NCBI GenBank assembly: GCA_951799405.1
Contig: OX637345.1
Coordinates: 14,694,001-14,758,000 of the forward strand
Direction: 5' to 3'
DNA: 64,000 nucleotides
Origin: Agapetus fuscipes
Taxonomy: Eukaryota > Arthropoda > Insecta > Trichoptera > Glossosomatidae
Below, piece after piece: positions 49,329 through 63,159 of the stretch. Below the pieces are notes generated by a model. The model ran no database searches. It saw only the letters and a program-made list of their open reading frames with translations, and was not told the DNA's origin. The stretch's first letter is position 1; each line of letters starts with the position of its first letter. Position numbers and translations under genes: made by a program.

Positions 49329-49907
49329 TAGACTCTTCTCTTCACATTAAACAAAAAGTGATTCTCGGATAACGTTTCCCAAATTAAACTCGTTATAGAT
49401 GATTTTGCTCAGCGATCATTAGAAACCATGATTGTATTGCAAAAATATGATTGTCTTACCAATTTATGATGTGTTATAATAATACAAAGAATTGAATGTG
49501 TATCCACTCTCTCTCAGGTACCTAAAGATCGTAGGAACGGGTCCCATATCACCTATTGACAGCGTTCAATCCAATATTATACCAAAATGGAATGAATGCT
49601 ATGGTTTTTGTTCTGCAAAAAAAGACCAAGTATATTTTGAAGGAATATTCTTGATTAAAGACTGAATTGTATTGTTTAAAGGCTATGGGGAGTATACCTA
49701 TAACTAGTTATCAAAAAATATGTAAAAACTTAAAATTATTTTTTAATGTTTCGTATATTTACAGTAGACATTCTTTTTTTTTTCAAAAAAATAAAAATAA
49801 TAAAAAGTCATTATTTTCTCCTCTCTCTTGTTCATTTTCACATTTTTTTTTTTAATTACAAACATTTTGGGTCCTCAGACCATCAGGTATAAATGTATTT
49901 AAAAAAA
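49329..49907. other. No recognisable feature
   Basis: AT-rich; ends in an A16 run at 49902. Confidence 0.45.
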
Positions 49908-50160
49908 AAAAAAAAAACGCAACTAAACTACACATATAGTGTAACTTCTTGCCGCGTTATCCCCCAAGGGGTTGCATGTGGCGAGTTGAACCTATCTATA
50001 TTTAAGATTCATATCAAACGCATGCATGTGAATTCATTCTTACACACGCTGTACTTAATAAAAATCCAAATCGCAAATGAACATAAACGAAACAGAGGTG
50101 ACATTGGCTAAACTGAACCAATTTGTACAGTATGGGTTGGCAGCCTCATACCTACCTTTT
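49908..50160 (-). repeat. SINE-Y tail joined to family B
   Basis: 49908-49995 reverse Y tail (cgcaactaaactacacatat); 49996-50160 reverse, shortened family B (cagtatgggttggcagcctc). Confidence 0.62.
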
Positions 50161-50623
50161 TAAGGTGGCGATTTGTCTAACTTTTTGAAAACATACTAAA
50201 CTGCCATGCTACTCAAATGACTGATAGCTTATTGTCTGTCTCGCTTTTCATTCCTTCTCTCTTTCCAATCCAAAAACAATAGAAAATATCCCCTGAAGGC
50301 AGTGATACCAATTTTTTTTCAAATCCTCATTATTTTCAAAATAAAAAATCAAAAATATTTTAGAACATACTTGGCTTGTTTTTTGCAGAACATCAACCCC
50401 CGAAAAATGTAATCTGTACAATAATTATCATAATGTTTTGTTTTTTTTTTTAAATGCTATTTATTTGTAAGAAATCACCCGCTGTTTTTCTCTCTCCCTT
50501 ATGTGCATAGGTAATGTGTGATATTTGAAGGCATAAAAAATACAAGTGGTCTCATTTTAAAAAATACATAATTTAATTGAAATATTTGTTTTTTTCTTTT
50601 TTTTGTGTACAACAGGTTTCTTG
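50161..50623. other. No recognisable feature
   Basis: AT-rich with homopolymer runs. Confidence 0.45.
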
Positions 50624-50925
50624 ACCGGTCCGCAGTCTAGTGGTGACGCTTCGGACTCGTAAATGGAAGGCTGTGAGTTTGAATCCCGGCGGAGCACAAA
50701 AAATATATCATTTACATTTTCAAATATGCTCTTTGCGGGGTTGAGAAATTCATATAACTGACCAATGATCCATCCAGCCTCACAACAACTGGGTCTTGCT
50801 TGAGAATTGGCGCTTTCTACAGAGTAGAGAAAGCTCGCATAGGGCTCGTGACGTGTGATTCACACAAAAGCAACGCTCACCGAATAAATCATCCTAATAT
50901 TATTATTTTAAACAAAAAATCACAC
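50624..50925 (+). mobile_element. SINE-X copy, no 5S head
   Basis: accggtccgcagtctagtgg, B box agtttgaatcccggcgg (one mismatch), body, type-1 tail with caccgaataaatcatcc and (ATT)n. Confidence 0.75.
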
Positions 50926-52687
50926 ATGTCGATCATAAGATCTGTGTGAAAATCTTGCAAACATAAGTTTTCAATTGAATTTGTATTTTTTGTAAAACAC
51001 CACTAATATTTCTATGCCTCGTCTTCATGATTATTTTGTATATTATTTAATTTATATATGGAAGTTATTACGTGCAATAGAACCAAGTGCATTTTGATTA
51101 TTATGGAAAAATTGCCTTTATAGTGTAAATAAATAAAGCCCGTGTTCCAGCAACGAAATTCGCTTGGTTTCAATATGCCTAACGATTCCTAAATATCTTC
51201 ATGTTATACTTAGACTTTATTGTTTTACTTTAGTCATTTGTACATAGATGTCATTGTTTTCTGCAAAACCTGATTAACTGCATTTGTCCCTGCATTAACT
51301 CTGTCTTTTATAACATAAGTAAAAAAGGCTTACGGCCCTCGTTAAATAAAAAACTATGGAAACTTAAGCATTTTGTAAAAAAAAAATTATAAAGTAAACT
51401 ACAGCCTTAAATAAGAAAAAAAAAACATTGGTTCTACACATTGAGTTATGACATAGGGGAGCGGAAACTAACATACTGAATTGATACATACTTGTTCCCA
51501 CATGCTTTCCTCTCCTGTCAAACGTTGCAGTGATGCCCCCAATGTACGGCGGCAAAAATTACCAATATGACGCATTAAATATCACAATAGTTATAATGAA
51601 ATGAGTGATAAAATTAAAATATAAATATACACCTTGAAAATATGAAATACTGACCCAAATTTTGGCGATCACAATATTTATAACGCGTGTAATGTGTCAA
51701 CTCTAGCTATTTCCGGTCTAATCATCAGCCATTATTTGCAATGGTACCAGCATTCAAGATTTTTTTTTTCGTTCTGCCGAGTTTTTTGTTCATATGGAAA
51801 TGCGACTGTGAAGTTCTTTGTTCTCTTTCTAACTAATGGCCATTTTCGTTAGTTTATTTACAGATATATATGTCTATTTTCGTTAAAATAATTTATTGTC
51901 CACATATATTATAACTTATAAGTCAATGGTTCTACAACTGGATATATTTTTTTCTTTACATAAATGTCAAAATATTTAATTGTATGGAAATTACGTCCTC
52001 ATATATCAAAATGTTATCGGAAAGTCTCAATGGTGTAAAAAAATACAGTTGATCAGTTTTTGTAGAAAGCAATGAAGTATTTTGATCTGTTAACCGATAT
52101 TAATCTTGTAATGAGAGAATATAAAATTCAGTTGGCGGCACTGAGTTCCTAGAAGTGCAAAATATGATTCCATATTCAAATTGAATTTTCAAAAAAAGAA
52201 TATTAATTTTTTCTGCCTATTATATTTCAAAAAGGAAATGTAAGAATCTTGTGCCTTTGTAATTTTTTTCACTCCTACTATTTATCGATTTTATTATTTT
52301 CTTCATTTACATTTGAAAGCTATTACAATTTCACTTCTAGAAATTCAATGTCGCCAACGATCATGCAATATTCCATGTTTTCCCTTGATATTTCATAGAC
52401 CAAAAATCCCTGAATGTGGGGAAAACATAATCAAAGCGAGCTTCTAAACTATATTGTATTAAACTCTGTACTTATACAAAATAAAATGCATTACAGAAAA
52501 ATAGGGAAACAAAACAAGAAAAAATAGAAACATACCTACTTATTATCTTTATGGTTTTTTCTTATTTTTTGTATCCACATCTGAGAAGAAAATAATTATT
52601 TACCGTCAAGAGTATTCCGCCAATCGAGATTTTGTTTTTCTTACAATTTTTTTAAATATTGCTTTCTAATAATTAATTATTTTGTAG
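50926..52687. other. No recognisable gene or repeat
   Basis: AT-rich, about 1.8 kb. A short sequence near 51410-51520 (ttgagttatgacatagg, tgttcccac) resembles 12912-12980, so an old dispersed repeat may be present. Confidence 0.4.
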
Positions 52688-53037
52688 CTTTGTGCCAATT
52701 CTCAAGTAAGACCCAGTTGCTGTAAGGCTGGATGCACCTTTGGTAACCAATCTTTGCTAAAGGCAGATGGATTTTTCAACCCAGCAAATAGCTATAATCT
52801 AAGTTGCAAAGATATATTACATATTAGATGCATCCCCATAAGCAGACACATATAAGTCACTGACACATGCTGCATGTGGACTTGCCACATGAAAACCCAA
52901 CCTCAATTGAACATAAGCCCTGCAACTCTTGCCAACCTTCCCTGAAAAGGGGTGAATTTGGATAGGTGAACCATTTTTTAACAATTTGAAAATTTATTGT
53001 AATTTTTTGTGCTTCTCCTGAAATGGAACTCACTACC
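52688..53037 (-). mobile_element. Decayed SINE-X interrupted by family B
   Basis: 52688-52792 (reverse body: gtgccaattctcaagtaaga) and 52986-53037 (gtgcttctcctgaaatggaa) are one SINE; family B occupies 52793-52985. Confidence 0.6.
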
Positions 53038-53039
53038 TA

Positions 53040-53428
53040 GAAGTTAAGCAACATTGGGCGCGGACAGTACTTGGATGGGTTACCGCTCAGGTACACCGCG
53101 TGTCGTTGGCATCTTGGACCGGTCCGTAGTCCGTAGTGGCAACACTTCGGACTCGTAAATGGAAGGTTGTGGATTCGGATCCCGGCGGAGCACAAAAATA
53201 TACCATTTATATTTCGAATGTGCTCTTCGCTGAGTTGAAAAATTCATTAACCTTTATCAAAGACCGGTCACTGAAAGGTCCATCCAACCTTACAACAACT
53301 GGGTCTTGCTTGAGAATTGGCGCTTTCTACAGCGACGACCAAGCTCGCAGAGGGCTCTTGAGGTGTGATACACACAAAAACAGCGCTCACCAAATAAATC
53401 ATCCTAATATTATATTATTATTATTACC
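53040..53428 (+). mobile_element. SINE-X copy with 5'-truncated 5S head
   Basis: Starts inside the 5S sequence (gaagttaagcaacattggg, 53040), runs to its end (gttggca, 53111), then tRNA-like unit 1 (gtagtggcaacacttcgg; B box ggattcggatcc), the X body, and the type-1 tail ending caaataaatcatcc and (ATTATT)n at 53400-53428. Third independent copy of the 5S-tRNA junction. Confidence 0.82.
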
Positions 53429-56400
53429 TTCAGAATACCAATCGGTAGCATTAACCTTATGTGACTGCTAGAGAACTTTTTTAATTTTCCAAATAAACAT
53501 CAAAATTCAATATTATTTTATCATATTGCTATGAAAATGCCTGAACTCTAAAATAATAGGAAACCCTTATTTGACAAAGCAATTTCATCTAAACCTTGCC
53601 ATGCAGTATTGTCTATAGAAGATGGAAAAAAAAACAAGAAAATTGTGATCATTGATATAAACATTGCCTCAGTACTCAAACATTGCGTTAATAAAAAAAA
53701 TGTATGAAAACTTAAAACACCCTAGGAGCGCTGTTGTATCTTTCATATATTTTCTGTTAATGCGATGGTTAAGTATTTACGCATTCTTGTATACCCTACT
53801 CAGGAAAGTACTTTCTCTTTTTGTGGGTGTCATTCATTTCACTGACTGAATTGACGGACAATGACTAAAATAAAAATAAGTTTTATTTTCATTTAGAACG
53901 GATTTAATAAGGAATAAAATTCAGATATTGATGGTTCACATTTTGATGTAGAAAAAAAATATTGTTGTAGAATTTATTTTGCAATTTTACTTGTGATTTC
54001 TTAAGGTGAAATTTAATAATTTGATATGAATAATGTATACTGCCATCTGTTGAGAAATTATAAAAGTTTTCCTTTTATACAAATTTTCAGTCTAGTAATT
54101 TGTTTCAAAAGTGTTAACGATTTATCGTTTTCAACAGGTGGCAGTCATCATTCATGTTGATTGATTGATTTATAGCTTAATTTGGAAGATATCAGTAGAA
54201 TAAAGTATGTTTTGTATTACTAAAATCTAAAACATAACTCGCAAAAAACATGGTTTCCTATGTAAATATCCATCCCCGTCCCACTCGACTGTTTTCTCTT
54301 CCATTTCAATGTTTTTTCTACCATTACTATTATTATTTTTTAATTTGTTGATAAATTGTAAAGAGTATTTCGTTGTTTTGGATCTGGTCCAAAGATGGCA
54401 GTTTTGAGCCCAAAATCAATAATTATTTAAAAATTGTATTTATAAAAGTGTTGGAAATAAATCGCCATATTATTTTTCATGACTGGTATTTTTATTTGGA
54501 AATCCGTGAAAGTTTGAATCAACCATTTGGAAAACTTCAAAATGTGAGAGCTCCGAAGGATGCTAAGCATTTCTTGGATGATCCATGGACATGGTCAGCA
54601 TTACAATTGTTCATCAGAGGCCGTGTTTGGGGAGCCCGCTTCAAGCACTCGGTTCGGGGAGCTGATCGTAGGCGAATGTGAGCAATGAAGACACGTACGA
54701 CAGCTCGGCCGTTCGCTAATTTTGTTAATTTGCGAAGGTGGGTCAGCGCAAGCGTTCCTAATTTCACACCAATGGTTCGTAATGTTGCACTGACAGTTGA
54801 AAGCTAACCTCAATAACACAAATATTAGCTGCAATTATTAATGTTGATTAATGGATTTGAGATATCAAAAGCACTTCAATAATTAAAAACTGTGTATGAC
54901 ATTTTGAGTTAAATCTACATCCACATTGTCGAGCTTTGAAAGCTGCTCCTTGAATGTGATTTTTACTGTAAGCGCTCACAGTGCTCAAACGAACTCCCTG
55001 AACACGGCCAGAGCGACTGAATTGATTGGGAGTTGCTGACCTATGTCAAAGCCCTGAGGGTGTCTTACTGGAGGCCTGTGCGAAGAGAAGACAAGAACGT
55101 ATCGTTGCACACGATCCTGAACCCTTCAACTGCTGGTGACACGCATAGGCGTCAAGTGTAAACTTGCATACAGTGCGGCTGTCAATCATAGACGACATCC
55201 AACTTTGAACTTATCCCTGACATCTGTGTTTAAGAATTCGAAAAACAGCAAATGGAAATATATGTGCTTAACCTTTGTAATTTTTGTTCTTGAATAACTG
55301 ATACATGTGACTGTTCACATAGTTAGAAGTGCCGTCAATCAATTACGGTAGAAAATAAATAAATGTGCTTGAAAAAGTATTCCGTTCTGGGGTTATTCAT
55401 ATAGCTAGAATATTCAGAAGCGAAAATATCAAGTGTCAATATATTTTGCAACTTAGATTAAAGATTATAGGGAAATTTACGCTACGTTTTTTGCTAGGGG
55501 TAATGAAAGTTCTTAGACCCATTTTGAGTTGTGACACTCCTGTTTGAACTACAGAGAAGCATTTTGTATATATAGAATTAAAAAATGGATTTTACGAACC
55601 TTCCAGTACACATACAAACATTGCTCATGTGAAATTAGCTCCGGGCTCTGATGGACAAAGACAAACAAGCACTAAGGAGACAACCAGTTTGCTTCCACCT
55701 AGGCATCTATCCTGATGTATTTTAGGACAACACTTTGGTTTTCTCTGCACACGTCCAGCCCATCTCAATCTTTAAAAAAATATGTGATGGAGGGCTGTGT
55801 GACGCAACTTGAGAAATTGCTGGAATAAAAAAATTGTGCTGAAGCAGTGAGTATATCTATTCTTCTGGAATGTTCTTTATTGCAGACGTTTAATTTATTC
55901 TCAATCAAAAGAAAAGCAATCAAATTCTGAGGCTTCAACATTTCCATCTAATAATCAAGTATCACTTCAAAATTGCAAGTTTTCCTATAAGGGACAAACT
56001 CAAAGAAGACCCTGTGAAGCAAGAATGTGCATCTTATGGCTGAGGAATTGAAGAATTGGCTTCACTGCAGAGTTTGTCTTCTTAGGGCAGCTACATAAAC
56101 AAATTACAAAATATTAAATGAATGCGAGATGAAGGAATAACGACGTCAAACAAAATTATGCATTTTAAATGTAAACTTAAAAGTCCTACGCATTTCTCAC
56201 CCTTGTTTACTTACCTTTTCCACTAGAGCTAGAGGGTGCAGATCAGATGGAGAGCTCAAATCAATATGGCTGGCTGGAACAGTGGCAGACTATTGTGTGA
56301 TAAAATCTATAATCTGTAACTCTGTCCCTATTGAGCTAGGGGGGGAAGAGCCTCTGCAGAGCTGCCTCAATTTCTTCCTATGGGACATGAGGAAAAAGGC

Positions 56401-56532
56401 ATTGGACAAGCAGCGCTAATAGCTGTTTATCAGGGACATCAACATCCATCCAAGATTGTAAAGCCAAGGGTCAGCATGATGATATTTTTGCCTTTATGGA
56501 ATCCTTGCCCTTGCATACTTATTGAGAGAATA
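53429..56532. other. Mostly unassigned; two GC-richer stretches
   Basis: 54540-54800 and 54960-55200 have higher GC and no repeat match elsewhere in the window. The + frame of 54541-54681 reads NVRAPKDAKHFLDDPWTWSA then LQLFIRGRVWGARF and stops; I do not recognise it. 55425-55470 ends like family B (tgcaacttagattaaaga). Could hide a retrogene or old transposon. Confidence 0.35.
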
Positions 56533-56995
56533 TTGATACCTTAAAGGTAAAACTGAATAAGTGACATATTAAACTAACATGGATATCTTGGAAAAAAATA
56601 TTCTTATGCGCACGGCAGCCATTGGTAAGTTTGTTAATGTGATTTATTGTTATTATTTATGTTGCCTTACTTTTTGTTATAAACTTATTCATATTTAGGT
56701 TAGGTTCATCAATTTGCACAGCGCCATGTCTATAAGTTTGGAACTTTGTGAATAAAGTAAGTCAACTTTGCCGTGCACATAATAACAACCCTTGGAAAAA
56801 ATGCATGTTTTTCCCTATTTTCAATGACAGAAAACACAAAAAAGTGTGAAAATCCTGTAGTTTACAACTTTGTCATGAGTATTTCCTTATAATTAGCTCT
56901 CCAACTATGAGACGTTACTCCCAATAAAATCTTTTATCCACAATTTCTCAAATCGGGGAATCAGCACTTATTTAATTTTACCTTTAAGGTGGCGA
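56533..56995. mobile_element. TA-type MITE-D copy with nested MITE
   Basis: Ends ttgataccttaaaggtaaaa and tttacctttaaggtggcga. Contains a second inverted-repeat element at 56604-56782 (ttatgcgcacggca / tgccgtgcacataa). Confidence 0.68.
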
Positions 56996-57215
56996 TGTAT
57001 TAGCAGGTAGTATATTTCCGAAAACAGTAAAAAATTTCTTTAAATTTTTAAGATTAATGCTTGTGTATTTTTTTGTTTCTAAGTCTGCTCTATCTTGACA
57101 AAAAACAAGAAGTTTGTCAGTGTTTTGTTACAATTTCTCCATTGTTGACATTAAAAATGTTGATTTCTCAAAATTGGTTATGTGTGGAGAAAGCAGGCTT
57201 TGGAAATATATCATA

Positions 57216-57413
57216 TTGCCACCTTAAAGGTAAAACTAAATAAGTGCTGATTCAATGATTTGAGAAATCGTGGATAGAACATTTTATTGGGAGTAACTTT
57301 TCATAGTAAGTGAACTCTAATTAAGTATAAAGAAAATGAAAAACTTGCATTTATCTGAGAAACCAATTTTAGCGTAATATGTCACTTATTCAGTTTTACT
57401 TTTAAGGTATCGA
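57216..57413. mobile_element. TA-type MITE-D, short copy
   Basis: 198 bp; ttgccaccttaaaggtaaaa to tttacttttaaggtatcga, TA on both sides; in opposite orientation to the copy at 56533. Confidence 0.7.
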
Positions 57414-57924
57414 TATAGTCAATTCTTTCGGTGGCTAGTGCCACAAATTGGAGGGCTTTACAAAATTGATTATTTATTTTATTTTGTTTTCATTGAAATA
57501 AAACCAGTAGTATTTTTCTAATTGGAAATAGAGTATATTTATAAATAATCAAATGTAATCATTTTAGGAATATTTTACAACAATTATTTATTTAAATATA
57601 ATTTCGGCCGCTTGGCGACACTCTCGATAGTACCGCTAAGTTAATGAGTAAATTATCAGCTAGTAGGCAACACTAAGACTAGATATAAAATGAATACCAC
57701 AGTGGGGGAAAAATCAACTAAGTATTATCGTAAAACAAGGTTCTCTTACAAAGTATATTGAAGGATTATTTGTAAATTAAATGAAGCATTTTTTTACTGT
57801 TAACTGACTCAGTCTTTATTTTTCTTATAGATTCTCAATAATTTGACTGCCAAATCGTCGAGTGCATACTTCAAGTTTTGCTTTTTCATAATCGTTAACC
57901 CAAATATGTTTTGTTTGCTAGTAA
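57414..57924. other. No recognisable feature
   Basis: AT-rich spacer. Confidence 0.45.
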
Positions 57925-58200
57925 GCTACACGTTTAGTGTAACGTCTTTCCGTGTTTTCCACAAAGGGGTCGCATGTGGCAAATGGAAAAAAGCTGACCT
58001 TGCACCAACCACTTCAGTTGAAGTGGGGGTTTCCCAGCTCCTGAATACTCATTTCTTGTGAAGGCTGAGTAAACCTTGCTGGCATTTTATTTTGGGTTTG
58101 AAAGAAACGGGAAATCATCTCAGATACCCTCAGTGGGATTTGAACCCGAACTCTTGGCAAGATATGAAAACACTCAACCAACTGATCTATTGACCGGACT
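57925..58200 (-). mobile_element. Stand-alone SINE-Y copy
   Basis: Reverse: starts gtccggtcaatagatcagtt, decayed B box gggttcaaatccc, then atttcccgtttctttc and the Y tail (cacttcaactgaagtg) to gtagctta at 57925. No SINE-X part. Confidence 0.75.
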
Positions 58201-61200
58201 TAATGATTGCATAAATAGTCAACCATCTTGTAAAAAGAAATAATTCTTGTATGAAAAATACAATTGCATCCCTATGAGAGTTTTAGTTTTCATGTGTTTT
58301 TTTCTGTTTAAGCAATGGTTGAGTATTAGCACATTGATTTATATGCAGTTACTCCAGGTATTTTTGTCTAAAATCTAACTAGCCAATATTTTGTTGCTTA
58401 TTGCAAAATAAAATCTATCTAAGTTATCAAATAAAATCAAAGTCACCTTGACTTTGTAATGTCTTGCCACCAAGTTATTTTAATTGGAACTTTACTACTT
58501 CCCTCTAGCAACCCTATTAGGGGATTTCACATTTTTTTGTCTATGTCATTTGTTATGATTTTTTCATATTAAAATCCACGTTTCATACTTTTGACATTTC
58601 TTGAAAGAATCCAAGGGTTCAATTTTGATAGCACCCTTAGCGGAAGTATTTAATTTCAATGCATCTATCTCCCTTCCTCACTCGCCTACTTTAAATACAT
58701 CTATCACCTTTTCTCATGAAAATTGCTCAGTGAAAGCTAAAACTCATGCTATCAAAATCAAATCCCAAGTCAGTATTTCAACAGTAAAAATGCTTCATTT
58801 GGTTGTAAATAGAAGAATCATGTGTGGAAACATATAAGTAGGTACATGCAATCATTACAACTGCTCATGTGAACTAAATGATTTTCTATAACAATTCTAT
58901 AGTAAAAGAAACGCTGGCAGTATTTCAAATTAATTACAATTAGGTAAATAGAATTCTGTCAAAGTCAAGCAGCCATTTTGCTTGTGCCGGCCATCTTGTG
59001 TAAATTGACATTAAAAACATTGTGTACAGCACTCCTAGTGACATTTTATTGAACTACGTTATTTGCATATGCCAACAGTTTTGAATCATCTTACTGATTA
59101 ATTAATTTGAATTAAAATGATCATTGGAAAAAAAACTTGTAGTAATAATCGAAATTTGAGGAAAATTATCACCTAAATATCAATCAATTGCAAAAAAATA
59201 ATTTTAGGATAACAAAAAATAAAAGTAGTACAGAACCAAAGGCAATTTTTTTTTCAAAAATGAGATTAGACATGAAAACATAGAAAATTAAATTCTTTCC
59301 ATTTCCATACATTTATCTAATTTAAAAAAACTTGGATTGCCTTTTGTTCTATAGGACTCTTTTTTTAAATATGTTTTTATTAAGAAATAAATACAATTGA
59401 TCAAGTTTACTGGGTTCATGTCTGAACTTTTGCTTTTATAATTTCTTGAGCCAACAATGCATGTGAAAAAGAAAGCACCATCTATTGAGTGTGAATAAAG
59501 AATTCCTCGCGTCATACAAACACATAGGTGGCAATTTTTAAAAATAGATTGTAAACATGAAGAATTTATAGAACCATTATTTTCAATACGGACTAAAAAC
59601 GACAGTTACAGACCATAGATTAGAATTTTTCTATTTTACGAATATCGCAAAATTTCCACAGCTATCGAATCTCAAACACCCAAAGGATTTATTTATTTAT
59701 TTTACAATCCCTACTTACACTAATAATAGTACGATAAATTCTAAATCATTTTAAGTATTAACAATGATAGTTTTTTACTTTTTTTCCATATTTACAGAAT
59801 TCAATAAAAAACATTTATCTACAAATCTTTCAACAAAATGATTTGAAATATCTTTGTACATTTATTCTAGAAAAAATAAAATGGGAAATGTAGAATAATT
59901 AATTATTTTACAGTTTTTTTTAAATCTATGAAAGAACACAATAAATTGTTATTGTTTTCAGAAATATCATCTACGTGAAATTATTGAAATTAAGGATGTC
60001 ACTTTAATTTTATTAAGTACCATTTTAAATAAAGAGGCACTAGTCTCATGCCTGACATTTTTGATTGTATTTTGAGAGCACCAATCAAATACTTTTAAAA
60101 AAACTACAATTTTTTGCGTCCCTTTTTTGAAATTGAATTAAACCAAAAATTATACTTGCTTTATAAGCTTTGTTGTTATTTTTATTATGCCTTGATGCCA
60201 TTATATTAAAAAGAAAAATGTAAAGCGCCATCTATGATTTTCTATGAAAAATATTTTTGTAAATAAGTTGGTAAATATTCATTTCTATTTCGGATTTAAT
60301 TGAGAACTGAAAATAAATAACTATTTCAAAATGATGAAAAACTGCAAATTACATTTGCTTTTATAAAAGGAGCAATTTATAAGAAGACCTATTAAATAAA
60401 ATATGGTCTAAACTTTAAAACTACAGGGGCAATAATTTACCTAGGTATTTGTCTAAAAAATAATATTTACAATATTCCGAATAAATGTACATTATTTTAG
60501 ACAGGGATAACAGTTTTTAATTGTATATTTCATCTGACAGATATTTAGAATCATTCTTTATATATTATTAAGTTTCTTGACCATTTCTGTTTTGCTATTC
60601 ACCCGGAGCATTAAAACGGCCAAGAAGAAAATCAAACTGGACTATTCACAAAACATTTGACCCATAGCTGATCCATGAATCACACTTTTTTTGTATTGAA
60701 AATTTACGTTTGGTGGAGGTTGAGCCATGGATTTGCTGCGTGTGAATAACTATGAAAGCGTCCACTCAATTTCCATACAGAATTTATGAATGTTTTTTAC
60801 ATTAATTTTTAAAACAATACCTTCTTTCAATAAATTATTGCATTTTCCAAAATAATCCTTTAATTTAAAATCAATAATATTTTTTTGTAATCGATAGAAG
60901 AAGAAAAACTAAAATTTGTTTGTATATTTCTTATTTCATTAAAAAAGCTGTTTTTAAAGTTCTACTGTGAATCGAAAAGAAGCATTATTGTTTAATATAC
61001 ATACTTCCAGTGGAGACGCTGAGAGAATGAATTTCTGACTGGTCGTAATAGTGTGAACGATGTTACTTTGAAGAATTTACAATAATTGTAAACCGAATAA
61101 AAAATGTCATTCTAACGCATAATTATCTTTAAAAATAAATCATCATGTTAAATGGAAATATTTGTTATAATTTTGGGTCAAATGGAAAGTTAAATAAATT

Positions 61201-61305
61201 AGAAAACAACATATTTTTTTAACTGTCAGAAATTCATTCTGTCAGCGGCTCCACTGTAATGAAATAATCGGAAATAAGTTACAATTAAATGGTTTGTACA
61301 TCCTA
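58201..61305. other. No recognisable gene or repeat
   Basis: About 3.1 kb of AT-rich DNA. 58255-58352 weakly matches 53697-53810 and 13500-13620. ORFs are short and compositionally random. Confidence 0.4.
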
Positions 61306-61640
61306 CAGTAGAGCCGCGCTAGTCCGAACCCTGCCTGATCCGTTTATCGCGGTAATCTGAACGATCTTGCACCCAGGAATTAAGATAATAAGCCATGCTG
61401 AGGCTGTGGAGGCATTCAACAAATGCATTCACGAAAACAGCGTGTCAAGTCAGGACACATTGTTGCTGCGGCGATTGCTAAGTGATGTCTTTTTCCCAAA
61501 AAATTGCCAAATCAAAGCAAAAGTCAATGCTAGATTTTCTTTTCCACTTCCATAGAATTTGTCCCATACTATAATCCGAACACCCCGTTATTTCGAACCC
61601 TCCTGTGTTTTTACGGGTTCGGATTAATGAGGCTCTACTG
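61306..61640 (+). mobile_element. pogo/Tigger-type MITE with transposase C-terminal scrap
   Basis: 335 bp; left end cagtagagccgcgctagtcc, right end the complement of cagtagagcctcattaatcc, the classic Tigger/jerky-like terminus. The inside encodes HAEAVEAFNKCIHENSVSSQ then DTLLLRRLLSDVFF, matching the end of DDE transposases of this group. TA precedes the left end. Confidence 0.78.
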
Positions 61641-63159
61641 TTATAATGTTTTGCAATAATTTGTAATCAAAACATTTATGATTCTTTTTAAATAATGATA
61701 TCATATAATGTATTGTTTATTTTTAAATAAATCTCTACTTACGCTTAAATAAATAAAATGAAGAGCACAGTCAACAAATCAGTCAAAAATATGAATTTGC
61801 TGGAAATACAGCAAAGATTTATTTTTATTTTCTTTAAAAATTAAAAGTTCATTGTTTGTAGTTTCCATCAAAAAGTAAATTTGTAATAATTTTCATAATT
61901 TATTACTTTTTTTTTCTACTAAAGAGAAATAAGCTACTGTTTCTGTACGGATTTAAGATTGAGAATCTTCAAGGATTTTCTGCTGGTTTCAGAATTTAAA
62001 TCTCTCTTGGTTGGATTTTAGTTCAAGCTTTATTCTTCGTTGTAGTTTGGGTAAATGAAAAAACCCAGAACCTAGTTTTTATAACCGCTTCTTCCTACCA
62101 TCATAAAAATGATGTGTCAATAATAAATTATAATAAAACAATGTTGGTTATATACACAACATACACATTTCTAACAGCCCGAGCGGCATAAACATTCGAT
62201 TGGTAGGTATACAAATAAATAAATAATCAAGTTTCATAAATAGAATGTTTGAAAGTGTAATTTTTGCAAAACGGATTTCCAATATTTTCTTTCTCTACTA
62301 AGAAATAGATAATAAAATTTCAAAGTCTATCTAATCGTTTTTTTAATTAAATTTATTAATACTAGAAATAAATTTTCATATTAATTTTTAACATTCAAAT
62401 ACATTAACATTTTTTTGAAGCAATTAAAAAAATGATTTTAAATCGATTTGAATTTTTTCTTAACTATGAAATTAATATGTAAAATTTTACCCTTAGTAGA
62501 TAGACAATATATTTTTTTAATTTTTATTCATAAGAAGCAATACCTTATTCATTTTTTATAATCCAGGACATTTAGAATCAATTTTTGACAAAAAAATCAA
62601 CTGACGCTGCCTTTAAATAAAGTTTACTACTTTCACTTTCACTTTTATGGTCTCAGTAAAGCATTCAACAAATTGTTTTTGTGTTTTTTGGGTAATACCA
62701 TGGTCTATTTGCAGCTTTTCTACGTCGCTTTGATAACTCGCCTTCAGAATACTTTCTGCCCGTGAAAGCAAAACGTCGGCAGATAAAAAAGCTGCAAATA
62801 GAGCATGGTCTCACCTTAAAAAAAACCACAAAGAGACAATTCACTATGCTGCCTTTCGTTGTAACCAAGATACAGGTAAAAACACTAAAAAAAATGAACA
62901 AAAAGTTCAGAGACAAAGGTATTTATTTGTTATTGATGTTCAGATAAGCTTTTTTGTCAAACTTGATTTATTTGATTTGATGTTATATCTAATATGCCAA
63001 AATAAAAATGCACTTTATTTTTTCCAGTTGGCCAACCTTTCTTACCTTTGAAATCTTGGGTTTTAGTTATTTTTTGAAGGAATGTTATGTTATATAGAGA
63101 GAGATAAATTCAGACACGTAGGGGCATAAAAACCCTGTACGATCATCAAGGCTATACAA
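61641..63159. other. AT-rich, one short inverted repeat
   Basis: 62697-62817 has 26-bp arms (accatggtctatttgcagct / agctgcaaatagagcatggt) around a 60-nt loop. No gene recognised. Confidence 0.45.

Noticed and set aside
62665..62947. Overlapping ORFs on both strands around 62.8 kb
   Set aside because: They follow from the inverted repeat at 62697-62817 and AT-rich codons; no family match.
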